The notes below the pieces were generated by a model. That model saw only the letters and a list, made by a program, of their open reading frames with translations. It did not search any database and was not told the origin of the DNA. Shown here in pieces: positions 44,918 through 53,423 of a stretch of DNA of 64,000 bases. The stretch comes from Actinoallomurus sp963736325 (GTDB lineage: Bacteria > Actinomycetota > Actinomycetes > Streptosporangiales > Streptosporangiaceae), in the NCBI GenBank assembly GCA_963736325.1, contig CAVTOG010000008.1:1116001-1180000 (forward strand), given 5' to 3'. Position 1 is the stretch's first letter; every line of letters begins with the position of its first letter. A program made the position numbers and the translations under genes.

Positions 44918-45790
44918 TCAGGTGCGGCGGGCGGCCCAGACGGTGCGTTCGGTGCGTACCGTCAGGTTGTCGCGGCGCTGGATGCTGTGCGGGCTGGTGA
45001 TGTCGAGGAGCTGGTCGAGTGCGGTGAGGTCCTCGAGGGAGAGCCTGTCGGCGATGACGCTGCGGATGCGCTGCAGGACGCCGAGGGCGTAGCGGCCGAT
45101 CGCTTCGCTGCGGTCGTCCTCGATGTTCACGGTGATGGTGAGTTCGTCCTCGACGGTGAAGCCGGCGGCGGTCAGCATCGGGCCCCAGTCGGCGCCGCGG
45201 TGGGGCAGGTGTTCGGCTTGGCGGCGGTCGGCTGCGGCATGGACGCGCTCTTCCAGGCCAGGCCTGTCCTTGGGGGCGTTTTCGGGCAGGAAGCGGGGGT
45301 GGCCGGCCAGTTCGACGACGGCGAACAGGCCGCCGGGTGCGAGCGTGTCGTGGACGGTGCGCAGTGCTTGCTCGGGGTGGGCCATGTGGTGCATCGAGGC
45401 CGATGCCCAGATCAGGTCGGGTGAGCCGAGGTCGGGCCAGGCGGCGGCGTCGAGGTCGGCCTGCACGGTGTGCACGCGTTCCTCGACACCGCGGGCGCAT
45501 GCCTTGGTGCGCAGGCGCTGAAGGTGTTCGGCGGACGCGTCGACGCCGGCGACGTGCGCTTTGGGGAAGCGGTCGAGGAGGGCGAAGGTGCCCGCGCCCG
45601 TGCCGCAGCCCAGATCCACGATGTGGCGGGGGCCGCTCTGCAGGGGCAGCGATGCGGTGATGGAGGCAGTGTGCTCGGCGAGGACTTCGGCGTCCAGGTC
45701 GAGGATCTCCGCTTGGCCGCTGGTGTCCTGCTCGTGGTGGTGGCCGTGCGAAGCGCCGTGGTGGGGGGTGTGCGTGTGTATTTGCTTCAT
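44918..45790 (-). CDS. Class I SAM-dependent methyltransferase with His-rich N-terminus
   Basis: The 290-aa protein begins with a histidine-rich tail (HTHTPHHGASHGHHHEQ) that may bind metal. The methyltransferase core is HIVDLGCGTGAGTFALLDRF, VAGVDASAEHLQRL, VHTVQADLDAAAWPDLGSPD and SASMHHMAHPEQALRTVHDT. Substrate unknown. It is downstream of the XRE-cupin gene on the same strand and likely under its control. Confidence 0.88.
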   Translation of the reverse strand: MKQIHTHTPHHGASHGHHHEQDTSGQAEILDLDAEVLAEHTASITASLPLQSGPRHIVDLGCGTGAGTFALLDRFPKAHVAGVDASAEHLQRLRTKACARGVEERVHTVQADLDAAAWPDLGSPDLIWASASMHHMAHPEQALRTVHDTLAPGGLFAVVELAGHPRFLPENAPKDRPGLEERVHAAADRRQAEHLPHRGADWGPMLTAAGFTVEDELTITVNIEDDRSEAIGRYALGVLQRIRSVIADRLSLEDLTALDQLLDITSPHSIQRRDNLTVRTERTVWAARRT

Positions 45791-45918
45791 GCTCTTCACA
45801 CTAGGACCACTATGCGTCAGAGGCGTAACATCTTGCTGTTTCCGCAAGACGATGGCTGTGGGTGCTGCCTGGCACGCAAGAGGCCACCGCTGCGGAGGCC
45901 CTCGCACGGCTCACGCCG

Positions 45919-46500
45919 TCATTCGGGAGCGTCGCTGCCGTCGTCGCGCTGGTGGCTGCGGCGGGCGTCGCGGTCGAAGAGGCCCAGGATCTCGCAGGGT
46001 CCGCCCTCGGCGCCGATCGCGTGCGGCATCATCGTAGGGAACTCGGCAGCCTGGTTGGTCTCGACGCGGAAGCGGCGCTGGCCGAGCATGAGGGTGGCGG
46101 TGCCGGACAGCACGACGAGCCACTCGCGCCCCGGGTGGGCGCGCATCCGGGCGGGGTTGTCGGGTGGGGGGTCGGTCAGGCGCTGGCGCACCACGCTCAT
46201 GCCGGGGTCGGCCTTCAGGGTCCAGCGCATCCGGCCGTGGGTGCTGTCGATCGCCGGGCTGGCGATGACGTCGTCGGTGGCGGTCTCCACGAGCTGGTCG
46301 AGCGTGGTGTCCAGGGCGCGGGCGAGGGTGACCAACTGGTCCAGTGCGAGGCGGCGCTGACCGTTTTCGATACGGCTCAGTGAGGACTGGCTGAGGTGGG
46401 CGCGGGTGGCCAGTTCTTCCAGTGACAAGCCCTGTGCCACCCGCAGCGCACGAATGCGTTTGCGTACGAGGCTGTCCAGCTCTCCACTTTCTTGCGTCAT
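45919..46500 (-). CDS. XRE-family regulator with cupin domain
   Basis: The 193-aa regulator starts at ATG 46500; an ATG at 46509 is an alternative. HTH: RIRALRVAQGLSLEELATRA and HLSQSSLSRIENGQRRLALD. The cupin domain follows: ARMRAHPGREWLVVLSGTAT, LMLGQRRFRVETNQAAEFPT and PHAIGAEGGPCEILGLFDRD. Such regulators sense small molecules and control adjacent detoxification genes. A dyad lies in the 97-bp gap before the divergent flavoprotein gene. Confidence 0.9.
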   Translation of the reverse strand: MTQESGELDSLVRKRIRALRVAQGLSLEELATRAHLSQSSLSRIENGQRRLALDQLVTLARALDTTLDQLVETATDDVIASPAIDSTHGRMRWTLKADPGMSVVRQRLTDPPPDNPARMRAHPGREWLVVLSGTATLMLGQRRFRVETNQAAEFPTMMPHAIGAEGGPCEILGLFDRDARRSHQRDDGSDAPE

Positions 46501-46506
46501 GGGCAA

Positions 46507-46529
46507 CATTGTATGCCTTTGATGCAATG
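46507..46529. promoter_or_regulatory. Dyad in the XRE/flavoprotein intergenic region
   Basis: CATTGTATG and TGATGCAATG form an imperfect inverted repeat around CCTTT. It lies directly before the XRE start. It is a candidate autoregulatory operator. Confidence 0.45.
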
Positions 46530-46597
46530 CCGGGTTAGCGTCGTGCGCAGATGGTCCGCAACGTCTGGGGCCACGCACGACGAAAGAGCAGGAGGAC

Positions 46598-47611
46598 ATG
46601 GCTATGACGACTTCTCGGTACGCGAGCGACGCACTGCCCGGTGGAACCGTCGACGCAGTGGTGATCGGCGGGGGCGCCGCAGGGCTGAACGGCGCGTTGA
46701 TGCTGGCCCGCTCCCGCCGGTCGGTCGTCGTGATCGACAGCGGCTCCCCGCGCAACGCGCCGGCCGCGGCCATGCACGGCTTCATCATGCTGGACGGCAC
46801 CCCGCCGCGCGAGATCCTCCGGCGGGGCCGGGAGCAGGTGCGCCAGTACGGCGGACGCATCGTCTTCGGCGCGGTGGTCTCTGCCGCCCCGGCTGCCCCG
46901 TCGACCGACGGGGACTTGCGTTTCACCCTCACCCTGGCCGACGACCGCAGCATCACCGCGCGCCGCCTCCTGGTGGTCACGGGTCTGCGGGACGTGCTGC
47001 CCGAAGTCCCCGGCCTCGCCGAGCACTGGGGAGACAGCGTGGTGCACTGCCCGTACTGCCACGGCTGGGAGGTCCGCGACCAGCCCATCGGCGTCCTCGC
47101 CACCGGCCCGGCCTCCGTCCATCACTCACTCCTGTTCCGCCAGCTGACCGAGGACCTGACCTACTTCACCCACGGCACTTCCCTGGATGAGGACACCCGC
47201 GCCCGCTTCGCCGCCCGCAGCATCCGCATCGTCGACACCCCGGTGCAGGAGGTCGTCGACCACGAGGACGGCACCCTCGCCGGGCTGCGCCTGACCGGCG
47301 GCCAGGTCGTGGCCCGCCGCGTCCTCGCGGTCGCCACGCAGATGCAGGCCCGCACCGAGGGCCTGGACGCGCTGAAGCTGCCAATGGAGGATCTGCCCGA
47401 CCACATGGGCCGCCGCTTCGCCTCCGGCATGGCTGGCACCACCGAGGTGCCGGGCGTGTGGGTGGCGGGCAACGCCACCGATCTCTCCGCCCAGGTCGGC
47501 GCCTCCGCCGCGGGCGGCGCCCTGGCCGGCTCCCACATCAACGCCATGCTTGTCACCGCGGACACCGACGCCGCGCTCGCCGCTGCGCGGGATGAGACGC
47601 CCGCCCCCTGA
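46598..47611 (+). CDS. Thioredoxin reductase-like FAD/NAD(P) oxidoreductase
   Basis: The 337-aa flavoprotein has the FAD motif VDAVVIGGGAAGLNGALMLA and VVVIDSGSPRNAPAAAMHGF. The redox-active pair is CPYCHGWEVRDQPIGVLA, with second-Rossmann features around it and a C-terminal WVAGNATDLSAQVGASAAGG. The CPYC motif and the lack of a thioredoxin-like partner place it with the actinobacterial TrxR-like group. It is divergent from the XRE gene and probably controlled by it. Confidence 0.9.
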   Translation: MAMTTSRYASDALPGGTVDAVVIGGGAAGLNGALMLARSRRSVVVIDSGSPRNAPAAAMHGFIMLDGTPPREILRRGREQVRQYGGRIVFGAVVSAAPAAPSTDGDLRFTLTLADDRSITARRLLVVTGLRDVLPEVPGLAEHWGDSVVHCPYCHGWEVRDQPIGVLATGPASVHHSLLFRQLTEDLTYFTHGTSLDEDTRARFAARSIRIVDTPVQEVVDHEDGTLAGLRLTGGQVVARRVLAVATQMQARTEGLDALKLPMEDLPDHMGRRFASGMAGTTEVPGVWVAGNATDLSAQVGASAAGGALAGSHINAMLVTADTDAALAAARDETPAP

Positions 47612-47741
47612 CATCCCCCTGGGGCCCGGCCGACCGCCCGACCCAACCCGCCCCGCGCCCGCCGGGCCTCCACCCGCCCCGTTCACCCACCGACCGGCCC
47701 TGCCCGGCGTCGGCCCGGCATGCCCATTTTGTGAGGATTCC

Positions 47742-48470
47742 ATGAGCACACCCCAGCCCCCACAAGCCGCGCCAGCCAGTGGCGAAAGCAGCCCGAACGC
47801 GCGTCAGCAGCGGACGGTCCTGATCGCCGTCTCCCTCGCGCTGATGTCGGTCATCGCCTCGGTGTCCGGGCTGAACGTCGCGCAGACCCACATGGCCGTG
47901 GAGTTCGGAGCCTCGCAGAGCACGGTCCTGTGGATCATCAACATCTACACCCTCGCCCTGGCCGCCCTGCTGCTGCCGCTCGGCGGCATCGGAGACCGCC
48001 TGGGCCGCAAGCCCATGCTCCTCGCCGGACTGGGCCTTTTCGGCGTCGCCACCGTCGTCTCGGCCCTGGCCCCGACGGCGGAGGTGATGATTGCCGCGCG
48101 CGTCGCCAGCGGTATCGGCGCCGCGATGATCATGCCGATCACCCTCGCCGTCATCACCTCCACCTTCCACGAGGAACAGCGCGGCAAGGCGATCGGCATA
48201 TGGACCGGCGTTGCCGGCGGCGGCATCCTGGGCATGTTCCTCTCCGCCCTCCCCGTCGACGTCGCCTCCTGGCGCTGGCTGTTCGCTCTGCCGGTGGCCC
48301 TGATCCTCGCGGCCCTGGCCATGACGGCGAAGTCGGTTCCCAACTCCCGCGAGACCTCGGCCCACCGCTTCGACACTGCCAGCGCGCTGCTCTCCACCCT
48401 CGCCGTGACCGGCCTCATCCTCGTCCTGGACGAACATCCGGGCCGCGCGCATCGGGCCGACTGTGTGTGA
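47742..48470 (+). pseudogene. MFS transporter, truncated after about TM7
   Basis: The gene starts at ATG 47742 and looks normal: VSLALMSVIASVSGLNVAQT, LWIINIYTLALAALLLPLGG, IGDRLGRKPMLLAGLGLFGV and ARVASGIGAAMIMPITLAVI, the QacA/EmrB (14-TM) type. It breaks after LSTLAVTGLILVLDE, and an unrelated tail leads to a stop at 48470, about half the usual length. It follows the flavoprotein gene and may once have been its exporter partner. Confidence 0.8.
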
Positions 48471-48562
48471 ACTCTACGGGTCGATGCCGATGGAGAACAG
48501 GTCGAAAACGCTGACCGCCATGCTGGGTGCCTCTCACGCCTTGTGTTGAGGGAAGAACGCCG

Positions 48563-48606
48563 GAATGCCGACCTCCCGAAGGTATCAACCGGGGAGGTCG
48601 GCATTC
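48563..48606. terminator. Bidirectional terminator-like hairpin
   Basis: Perfect 15-bp arms GAATGCCGACCTCCC (48563-48577) and GGGAGGTCGGCATTC (48592-48606) with a 14-base loop, flanked by AAGAAC and TGTTCTT. It lies between the truncated MFS gene and the FtsX fragment. Confidence 0.7.
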
Positions 48607-48669
48607 TGTTCTTGCCGCGCCGCGCCGTGCAGTGCCCAGCACCGCTTTTGCTGCGGCGACCGGCGGCTT

Positions 48670-49165
48670 CTACTCGGTCCGCAGCGCGGTGGCGGTCCGG
48701 GAGCGTGCCGCCCAGACGGCCGGCAGCAGCGCCCCGAGCAGGGCGATCACGATCCCGCCGGCCAGCAGGGGGAGGAGCATCCCTGCTGTGTAGGTGTGGG
48801 TCACGCTCGGCGGCAGGTGGCGGCCGATCGCGTTCCCCATCGGGGTCAGTGTCGCCTTCTCCACTGCGACCCCGATCGGTACCCCGATCAGCCCGGCGAT
48901 CAGGCCGGTGAACGTCACCGAGGTCAGAACCATCGCGATGGTCTGCTTGGGTGTCATCCCGAGGGCCTTGAAGATCCCCACGTCATGGACCCGCTCCCGG
49001 GTGTCCTGCACCACGGTGTTCAGCACCCCGAGCGCGGCGACCGCGACCAGCATCAGCGTGAGCATGGCCACCAGAGCGCCCATGGTGATCACCACGAGGT
49101 TGTTCCCGCCCGAGCTCGGCTGGACCGAGGCGTTCAGCAGGGTCAGCGCGGCGGCGGCCGAGGTG
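48670..49165 (-). pseudogene. FtsX/MacB-type ABC permease, C-terminal fragment
   Basis: The fragment holds NNLVVITMGALVAMLTLMLV, AALGVLNTVVQDTRERVHDV, GIFKALGMTPKQTIAMVLTS, FTGLIAGLIGVPIGVAVEKA and AGGIVIALLGALLPAVWAAR, ending ALRTE. This is the last three TM segments of FtsX-family permeases. The first 600 or more residues are missing. The N-terminal break is close to a Tn3 transposase fragment. Confidence 0.8.
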
Positions 49166-49222
49166 GACCTCGATGCTGACATCCTCGGGGGACCAGCCGC
49201 CCGCGTCGCCGGTCTCGGCGCG

Positions 49223-49794
49223 CTATGAGGCAGGGGTTGCCGGGGTGGCCTGCGCCGGGCCGCCGAGCGGCAGGCGCTTGGCCACGTCGAGCCGGACCTC
49301 GCCGTAGGGCTCGACGTGCTGCCAGAACAGCGAGGTCAGCCCGCGACGGTCGGCGGGCTTGAGCAGCACCGACCACGCGGGGTCGGCGGGCACGTCTTGC
49401 AGCATCAGGGTGTTGATGTAGACGAGCGCGGCCTGCAGGATGCGCAGGCACAGGACGGTCATCTCCAGTTCCTCGCGCCGGTTGGTGGCGATGTCGCCGC
49501 CCTTGCCGTAGAGGATGACCGCGTTGGCGCCGTTGGAGGCCTCCACCACGTTCAGCCCTTCCTGGATCTCCCGCTGCAGGTCGCGCAGGCGCAGGTAGCG
49601 GGCGACGAAGATGGTCTTCTGCGCGCGGCCGACCACAGCATGGCCTGGTAGACCGGGTGGGAGGCGGACTCGGTGAACCGGCGCAAGATCGCCTCGGTGG
49701 AGGCGGTGCCCTGTTTGATCGCGGTCGCGTACTTGATCATCTGGTCGTAGTTCTGCTCGATCAGCTCCCAGCGGATCGGCCGGGTCAACGCCGT
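49223..49794 (-). pseudogene. Tn3-family transposase, C-terminal fragment with frameshift
   Basis: It begins LTRPIRWELIEQNYDQMIKY, continues RRFTESASHPVYQAML, then a frame change near 49625, then VGRAQKTIFVARYLRLRDLQ, NGANAVILYGKGGDIATN, LQAALVYINTLMLQDVPADP and LTSLFWQHVEPYGEVRLDVA. It is the last 190 or so residues of a Tn3 transposase, different in sequence from the fragments at 21037 and 50756. Confidence 0.8.
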
Positions 49795-49796
49795 TT

Positions 49797-49828
49797 GGGG
49801 CTCATGACACGTTTCTTACCGGCACCCC
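49797..49828. repeat. Possible Tn3-type terminal repeat
   Basis: A 32-base stretch begins GGGGCTCATGACACG and ends CCGGCACCCC. Read on the other strand it begins GGGGTGCCGG, the usual Tn3-family start. It abuts the 5' truncation of the transposase fragment. No partner copy was found, so this is tentative. Confidence 0.3.
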
Positions 49829-49874
49829 AACTAGAGGTGCTGCCGGGCGGTCGACTGCTGGTCGGTCGAGGGAC

Positions 49875-49924
49875 GCGTGCGCCGCCTGTCGTCAAACGAT
49901 CGTTTGACGACAGGCGGCGCACGC
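49875..49924. repeat. 50-bp perfect palindrome
   Basis: Two 25-base arms with no spacer: the left arm begins GCGTGCGCCGCCTGTC and the centre is GTCAAACGATCGTTTGAC. It lies between the Tn3 fragment and the dienelactone hydrolase-like gene. The centre resembles TetR operators. The outer part may act as a terminator or reflect a fold-back rearrangement. Confidence 0.9.
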
Positions 49925-50010
49925 CCTGGTGATGCGGCCGGGACAGACCACCGTCTGCCAGCGGTGAACATCGGCCCGACCGGGCTCGATGATCACTACA
50001 GTCCAGTCTC

Positions 50011-50736
50011 ATGACGACGGTCACAACACGTACGGTCGAATACCCGGCCGACGGCCTAACGATGATCGGACACCTCGCGCTCCCCACCGGTGTCGACCGC
50101 CGGCCCGCAGTCCTGATCGGGCCCGAGGGGCTGGGGCTCAGCGACGTCGAGCGCCGCCGGGCCGATGCCCTGGCTGAGCTGGGATACGTGGCGCTGGCCT
50201 TCGACATCCACGGCGGGCGCTATTTGGGCGACCCCGAGGAGATGCTGGCCCGTTGCATGCCGCTACTCGCCGACCCCGACCGGATGCGGGGCATCGGCCA
50301 CGCGGCGCTCGACGTGTTGCGCGCCGAACCGCGGGCCGACCCCGACCGGATCGCCGCTATCGGTTACGGCACCGGGGGCGCAATCGCGCTGGAACTCGGG
50401 CGCGACGGCGTCGACCTGCGCGCGATCGGGACAGTCAACGCAGTGACCACGGGCCGACCGGGCGAGGCGGCGCGCATTCGCTGCCCGGTGTGGGCCGGGG
50501 TCGGGTCCGAAGACCCGATCATGCCGCCCGCGCAGCGGGACGCGTTCACCGCCGAGATGCGGGCCGCAGGCGTCGACTGGCGCCTCGTGGTCTACGGTGG
50601 AGCCCTGCACGCCTTCCACCACCCACCGGTCGACCATGCCGTGGTCCCCGGCGTCGGCCACCACCCACGGCACGCGCAGCGGGCCTGGCGCGACATCGTC
50701 GACCTGCTCGCCGAGTGCCTGCCCGTAACCGAGTGA
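50011..50736 (+). CDS. Dienelactone hydrolase-like protein
   Basis: The 241-aa alpha/beta hydrolase starts at ATG 50011. Segments ALPTGVDRRPAVLIGPEGLG, ADALAELGYVALAFDIHGGR and CPVWAGVGSEDPIMPPAQRD (with the acid) and GALHAFHHPPV (with the His) fit the DLH family. The nucleophile elbow, GYCxGG in dienelactone hydrolases, reads IGYGTGGAIALEL, so the expected Cys/Ser is Gly. It may be non-catalytic or use another residue. It is cargo of the alkB-inserted element. Confidence 0.85.
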   Translation: MTTVTTRTVEYPADGLTMIGHLALPTGVDRRPAVLIGPEGLGLSDVERRRADALAELGYVALAFDIHGGRYLGDPEEMLARCMPLLADPDRMRGIGHAALDVLRAEPRADPDRIAAIGYGTGGAIALELGRDGVDLRAIGTVNAVTTGRPGEAARIRCPVWAGVGSEDPIMPPAQRDAFTAEMRAAGVDWRLVVYGGALHAFHHPPVDHAVVPGVGHHPRHAQRAWRDIVDLLAECLPVTE

Positions 50737-50755
50737 TCTGGTCGGCTCCTGACGC

Positions 50756-53240
50756 TCACTCCTGCCCGCCATCGTCGTCCTCGTGTCCGGGTCGCGCAGC
50801 GGCCGGCACACTGGCGGTGAAGCTGTAGCAGCCGAGCACGTTGAGGTTCCGGTGCTTGAGCGGGGAGAGCCTGGCGACGTCCTCGCCGCGGATCGCGTGG
50901 CCCTCGGCGCGGAGTTGGTCGACGGCGGCGTCGAGGTACCGGGTCGTCCACAGCACCACGGCGTTGAGGACCAGGCCGAGCGCGCCGAGCTGGTCCTCCA
51001 TCCCGTCGCGGTACGCCTGGTGGATGGTGCCGCGCTTGCCGTGGCACACGTCCCGGGCCAGCTTGTGGCGGGACTCCTGCACGGTGAGCTGCCGGTTCAT
51101 CTGCCGTCGGTAGGTGTCGTCGACCGGGTCGACCACCCGCAGCAGGTGCTCGGTCTTGGCGATCCTCCCGTACTCGGCGAACGCGGTGCCCAGCGGGGTG
51201 GGGCGGCCCTCGCGGCCGAACATGCGCAGCAGGTCGTACGCGCGCACCTGGTTGGTGACCAGGGAGCCGGCCACCCGCAGCATGTCCGGCCAGTGCGTGA
51301 TCACCTTGTTCAGGTTCACGCGGTTGCGGGCCAGGTCCTCCAGCACCCCGTAGGTCCCTGTCTCCACCCCGGGCATCGACGCACGCCAGAACCGCTGGTC
51401 GTCCAGGTCGCGGAAGCGCGGACTGAAGTTGTAGCCAAGGATCTTGAACAGGCCGAACACCATGTCGGAGTACGAGGCGTTGTCGGTGGCCACCATCTCC
51501 GGCTTGCGCTCGCCGTCCAGGTTCAGCAGCGCGTCCAGGATGTGCAGAGAGTCGCGCGGGGTGCCGGGCACGACCATCTGCCCGATGCCCGCGACCTGGT
51601 CGTTGACGGCGTTGAGCCAGGTGATGCCGCGTTTGAATCCGAAGTACTTCGGTGAGGGCGTCGCACTGATGGTGCGCACGGGGACGACGAACCGCAGCCC
51701 GTCGACCGACGCGAGCAGCCCCTCGCCCCAGAACCGGACGATGGGCACCTCGGCCTGGGCGGCGATGAGCGCGGCATTCGCCGCGGCGATGGTGTCGGCC
51801 CGCAGGTAGTACTGGTCGACGTGGACGAGCCGGGACCGGGTGAGCGCCTCATAGTTCGGGTTCACCACCGGGGTCAGGCCGATGTTGCACGCCTCCGAGA
51901 CGAGCAGCGCGACCACCGAGGTGGTCAGGTCCTTCATCCGGGTGGTGCCGTCGCCGAGGTGGACGAAGGCGTCCAGGAAGCCGGTCCAGGCGTGCACCTC
52001 GAACAGCAGGTCCGGCAAGTCGATCTTCGGGAGCATTTTCTCGACACGGCCGCGCAGCCAGGCCGGGGACTTCGGCTCGCCGAGCGCGCCGAGCTTGTCG
52101 ACGTTCGGCTTCACCCGGCCGCTATCGGTCGTCTCGATGCTGGCCGCGGTGCGAGGGCGAGGCGAACACGTCGCGCCGCATCAGGGCCCGGTGCAGTTGC
52201 TCCAGCACGCACACCACGTACGCGTCCCGGTCCACCGCCCCCGGCGACAGGTCGGGCCTGGCGTAGACCGCCTCGCGCCAGGCCGGCGGCACGAGCTTGT
52301 CGTCCACCTCGCGCGAGCGCCTTCGACTCGCCCAGCAGCGCGAGGAACAGCTTGACCGTGTTGTACCGGGTGCCAGGGCCGACCGCATGGCGGTCTCGGC
52401 CGCGTCCTCATCCTGCGGTACCAGCAACACCACGGTGGCCGCCGCGGACAGTACTGCGGCCCGGGGCGCGACCCCCTCCACCGCCGTCCACAGCGCGGCC
52501 ACGTCCACGTCCGCGCTGTGCTCCTCGAACAGCACCTTCGCTGCGCGGGCGAGCGTGCGCGACGCCTTCTCCAACTGCGGCAGTGTCGAGAGCCGCTCCT
52601 TGTCCGTGGCCCTCTTCGCCGTGCTGATCAGCCTGGTGGCCATGAGCACCTGAACAGGTCCAGGGCTTCGTCGATCGCCTTAGCCTCCAGGTGCCGCATC
52701 ACCGCGGTGAGCATCGCCGTGCGCTTCGGCTCCGCCGTCCGCTCCAACAGCGGCGCCTTCGACCCGAGCGCGTACCGGGCCAGCGCCGCCAGCCGGTTCG
52801 GCGGGATCTGCGACAGCTTCAGCCGTCCGAGCTGGAACGCGCCGATCTCGTCCACCCGCTCCAGCGCGCGGGCGAACGCGGTGCCCGTCGTCCGCGTCTG
52901 CGGCCGGCGCAGCCGCTCCAGCTCCGAGTACCGCCTGCCCTCCGGCGTCGCCAGCGTCGCCACCAGATCCCCGGGCAAAGCCGGGTCCGCCCGGCGGGCG
53001 GCCTTGGCGACCGTGGCGTGCAGGCGCTTCTCCGCGACCTTCCTCGTCTCGGACACCTGCCGGGCCAGCACGCTCACGCCGGGCAGCAGCACCCGGTGAC
53101 GGCGCAGCCAGCCCACCGCCTGGTTGAACAGCGCCACCGGTCCCTCGGCGTGCGTCCACGCCCGACCGTGCAGGAACGTCCGGAACCTCCGGCCCCACTC
53201 GGCGTCCTCGTACGGGTGGCAGACGCCAATGGCTGTACCG
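50756..53240 (-). pseudogene. tnpA: Tn3-family transposase, degraded (probable transposase of the alkB-inserted element)
   Basis: The N-terminal part is truncated by the right terminal repeat: GPVALFNQAVGWLRRHRVLL, IPPNRLAALARYALGSKAPL. A frame break occurs near 52640, then LMATRLISTAKRATDKERLS, another break near 52330, then VDDKLVPPAWREAVYARPDL and RRDVFASPSHR. About 100 aa are then missing. The DDE domain is intact from 52150 to 50756: PKIDLPDLLFEVHAWTGFLD, VATDNASYSDMVFGLFKILG, RNRVNLNKVITHWPDMLRVA, LSPLKHRNLNVLGCYSFTA. Not functional. Confidence 0.85.
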
Positions 53241-53256
53241 ATGGTCCCCAAGGCCG
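53224..53256 (-). repeat. Right terminal inverted repeat of the alkB-inserted element
   Basis: Reading inward on the minus strand it begins CGGCCTTGGGGACCATCGGT and ends GCCATTGGCG, matching the left repeat at 30 of 33 positions. It is followed on the plus strand by the GTACC duplication. Confidence 0.85.
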
Positions 53257-53368
53257 GTACCACGGCGTGCCACGGACCCGCCCGGGCACCGCGCCTCCTG
53301 AACTGGGCATGCGCGGCCGCCTCGACCTGACCCTGCGCGAGTCCGGGCTGGAGTCGGCGCGGCGTTGA
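53257..53368 (+). pseudogene. alkB: AlkB-like dioxygenase, 3' part
   Basis: After the GTACC duplication the frame reads YHGVPRTRPGTAPPELGMRG and RLDLTLRESGLESARR, then TGA at 53368. This is the AlkB C-terminus, including the YHG iron-ligand histidine and the R-x-N/D-L-T-x-R 2-oxoglutarate-binding arginines. It joins exactly to the 5' part ending at 34344. Confidence 0.9.
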
Positions 53369-53423
53369 CCTTGTGTTCAGGAAACTCGTGTTGACTCTGT
53401 CGGTCAGCCGCCGTCCAGGCAGG

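Larger units (their letters stand above)
34345..53256. mobile_element. 18.9-kb composite transposon inserted in alkB
   Basis: The left flank ends in GTACC (34340-34344) and the right flank begins with GTACC (53257-53261). Removing one copy and the intervening 18,912 bases rebuilds the AlkB reading frame LAY-HGVPRT exactly. The element ends are inverted repeats matching at 30 of 33 positions (CGGCCYTGGGGRCCATCGGT and onward). A 5-bp duplication is typical of Tn3 and Tn402 families. A degraded Tn3-type tnpA lies next to the right end and a degraded serine recombinase next to the left end. Other mobile modules are nested inside, so it has grown by later insertions. Autonomous movement is unlikely given the tnpA damage. 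Confidence 0.88.

Noticed and set aside
43149..45500. 783-codon minus-strand open frame across the metalloprotease
   Set aside because: It is antisense to a gene with HExxH and TM features, has no ribosome site or domain, and runs through the repeat cluster.
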